5,712 nucleotides of DNA from NCBI GenBank assembly GCA_021788515.1, contig JAJYKN010000115.1:1-5712 (forward strand), read 5' to 3'. Positions 5,378-5,712 of this stretch are shown in pieces. The notes under the pieces are model-generated. The model worked only from the letters and a program-made list of their open reading frames with translations. It made no database searches and was not told the DNA's origin. The stretch comes from Nitrospirota bacterium (lineage in GTDB: Bacteria > Nitrospirota > UBA9217). Both the position numbers and the translations under genes were made by a program. Positions within the stretch are counted from its first letter, which is position 1. Every line of letters starts with the position of its first letter.

Positions 5378-5712
5378 TTCACGCACGGATAACAGGGACC
5401 GGCTCGTTCGCACCCAAGAAAATCATCACCAACCAGGATCTGGAAAAACTCGTCGATACCAGCGATGAATGGATCACGGAGCGAACGGGCATCAAGGAGC
5501 GCAGGATAGCGGAAAAGGGCCAGAACACCTCCGACCTCGCGTATGAAGCCGGGAAGAAAGCACTGAAAGCGGCGGGGCTCACCGCTCAGGAACTGGACCT
5601 CATTCTGGTCGCGACCATGACGCCGGACACGATCCTCCCGAGCATGGGATGCGTGCTGCAGGATAAGCTCGGGGCAAAGAACGCAGCAGCCTTCGATATT
5701 GCCGCCGCCTGT
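5374..5712 (+). CDS. fabH: Beta-ketoacyl-ACP synthase III (FabH), N-terminal part only
   Basis: FabH condenses acetyl-CoA (or a branched starter) with malonyl-ACP to begin type II fatty acid synthesis in the cytosol. Only the first 113 codons are in the window, about one third of the usual length near 320. Visible family features are the ITGTGSFAPKKIITN start, SDEWITERTGIKERR (30-44) with Trp33 and Arg37 at the positions that contact CoA in E. coli FabH, and the thiolase-fold stretch LDLILVATMTPD (74-85). The final residues, DIAAAC, end in the expected active-site cysteine Cys113; the His and Asn of the triad lie beyond the window. The ATG overlaps the plsX stop by ATGA, with a weak AGGA (5366-5369) inside the plsX end, so translation is probably coupled. 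Starter-unit preference cannot be judged. Confidence 0.95.
   Translation, partial: MIHARITGTGSFAPKKIITNQDLEKLVDTSDEWITERTGIKERRIAEKGQNTSDLAYEAGKKALKAAGLTAQELDLILVATMTPDTILPSMGCVLQDKLGAKNAAAFDIAAAC

Noticed and set aside
4436..5413. Open 325-codon frame on the minus strand opposite plsX
   Set aside because: The product is Asp/His/Gly-rich with no recognisable fold, while plsX on the other strand is unmistakable. This is a typical antisense shadow from codon bias.
1..5712. Mobile elements, CRISPR arrays, tRNA or rRNA genes
   Set aside because: No transposase or integrase motifs, regularly spaced repeats, cloverleaf-like sequence or rRNA signature was found on either strand.

Overview
This window is an ordinary stretch of a bacterial chromosome with core housekeeping genes. 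A DegP/HtrA-type envelope protease with an N-terminal membrane segment suggests a Gram-negative cell. Consensus sigma-70 promoters, moderate-to-high GC, and the yceD-rpmF-plsX-fabH order fit lineages such as Nitrospirota or Desulfobacterota. That placement is an impression from protein sequence style, not a demonstrated assignment.

Layout. Positions 1-1400 (minus strand) hold most of a DegP/HtrA serine protease, cut at its 3' end by the window edge. Positions 1401-1590 are a divergent intergenic region with back-to-back sigma-70-like promoters, one for the protease and one with consensus hexamers for bioA. bioA (1591-2973, plus) encodes the biotin-pathway DAPA aminotransferase. A small probable single-pass membrane protein (2991-3266, minus) converges on bioA. 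Positions 3267-3443 carry no convincing gene but hold several inverted repeats and a terminator-like hairpin. A consensus promoter at 3444-3472 then drives yceD (DUF177), rpmF (ribosomal protein L32), plsX and fabH. The last gene is cut at the window end exactly at its catalytic cysteine codon.

How the genes work together. yceD and rpmF belong to large ribosomal subunit formation. plsX and fabH start phospholipid and fatty-acid synthesis; plsX and fabH overlap by ATGA and are probably translationally coupled. bioA supplies biotin, the cofactor of acetyl-CoA carboxylase, which makes the malonyl units FabH condenses. This is a metabolic link only: bioA has its own promoter and no other bio gene is visible. 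The protease is a separate envelope quality-control unit.

I found no mobile element, CRISPR array, tRNA or rRNA, and nothing that looks like a new multi-gene system. The points most worth a second look are the structured region 3300-3443, two hairpin elements in the yceD-rpmF and rpmF-plsX spacers, the small minus-strand membrane ORF, and a four-cysteine segment in BioA.
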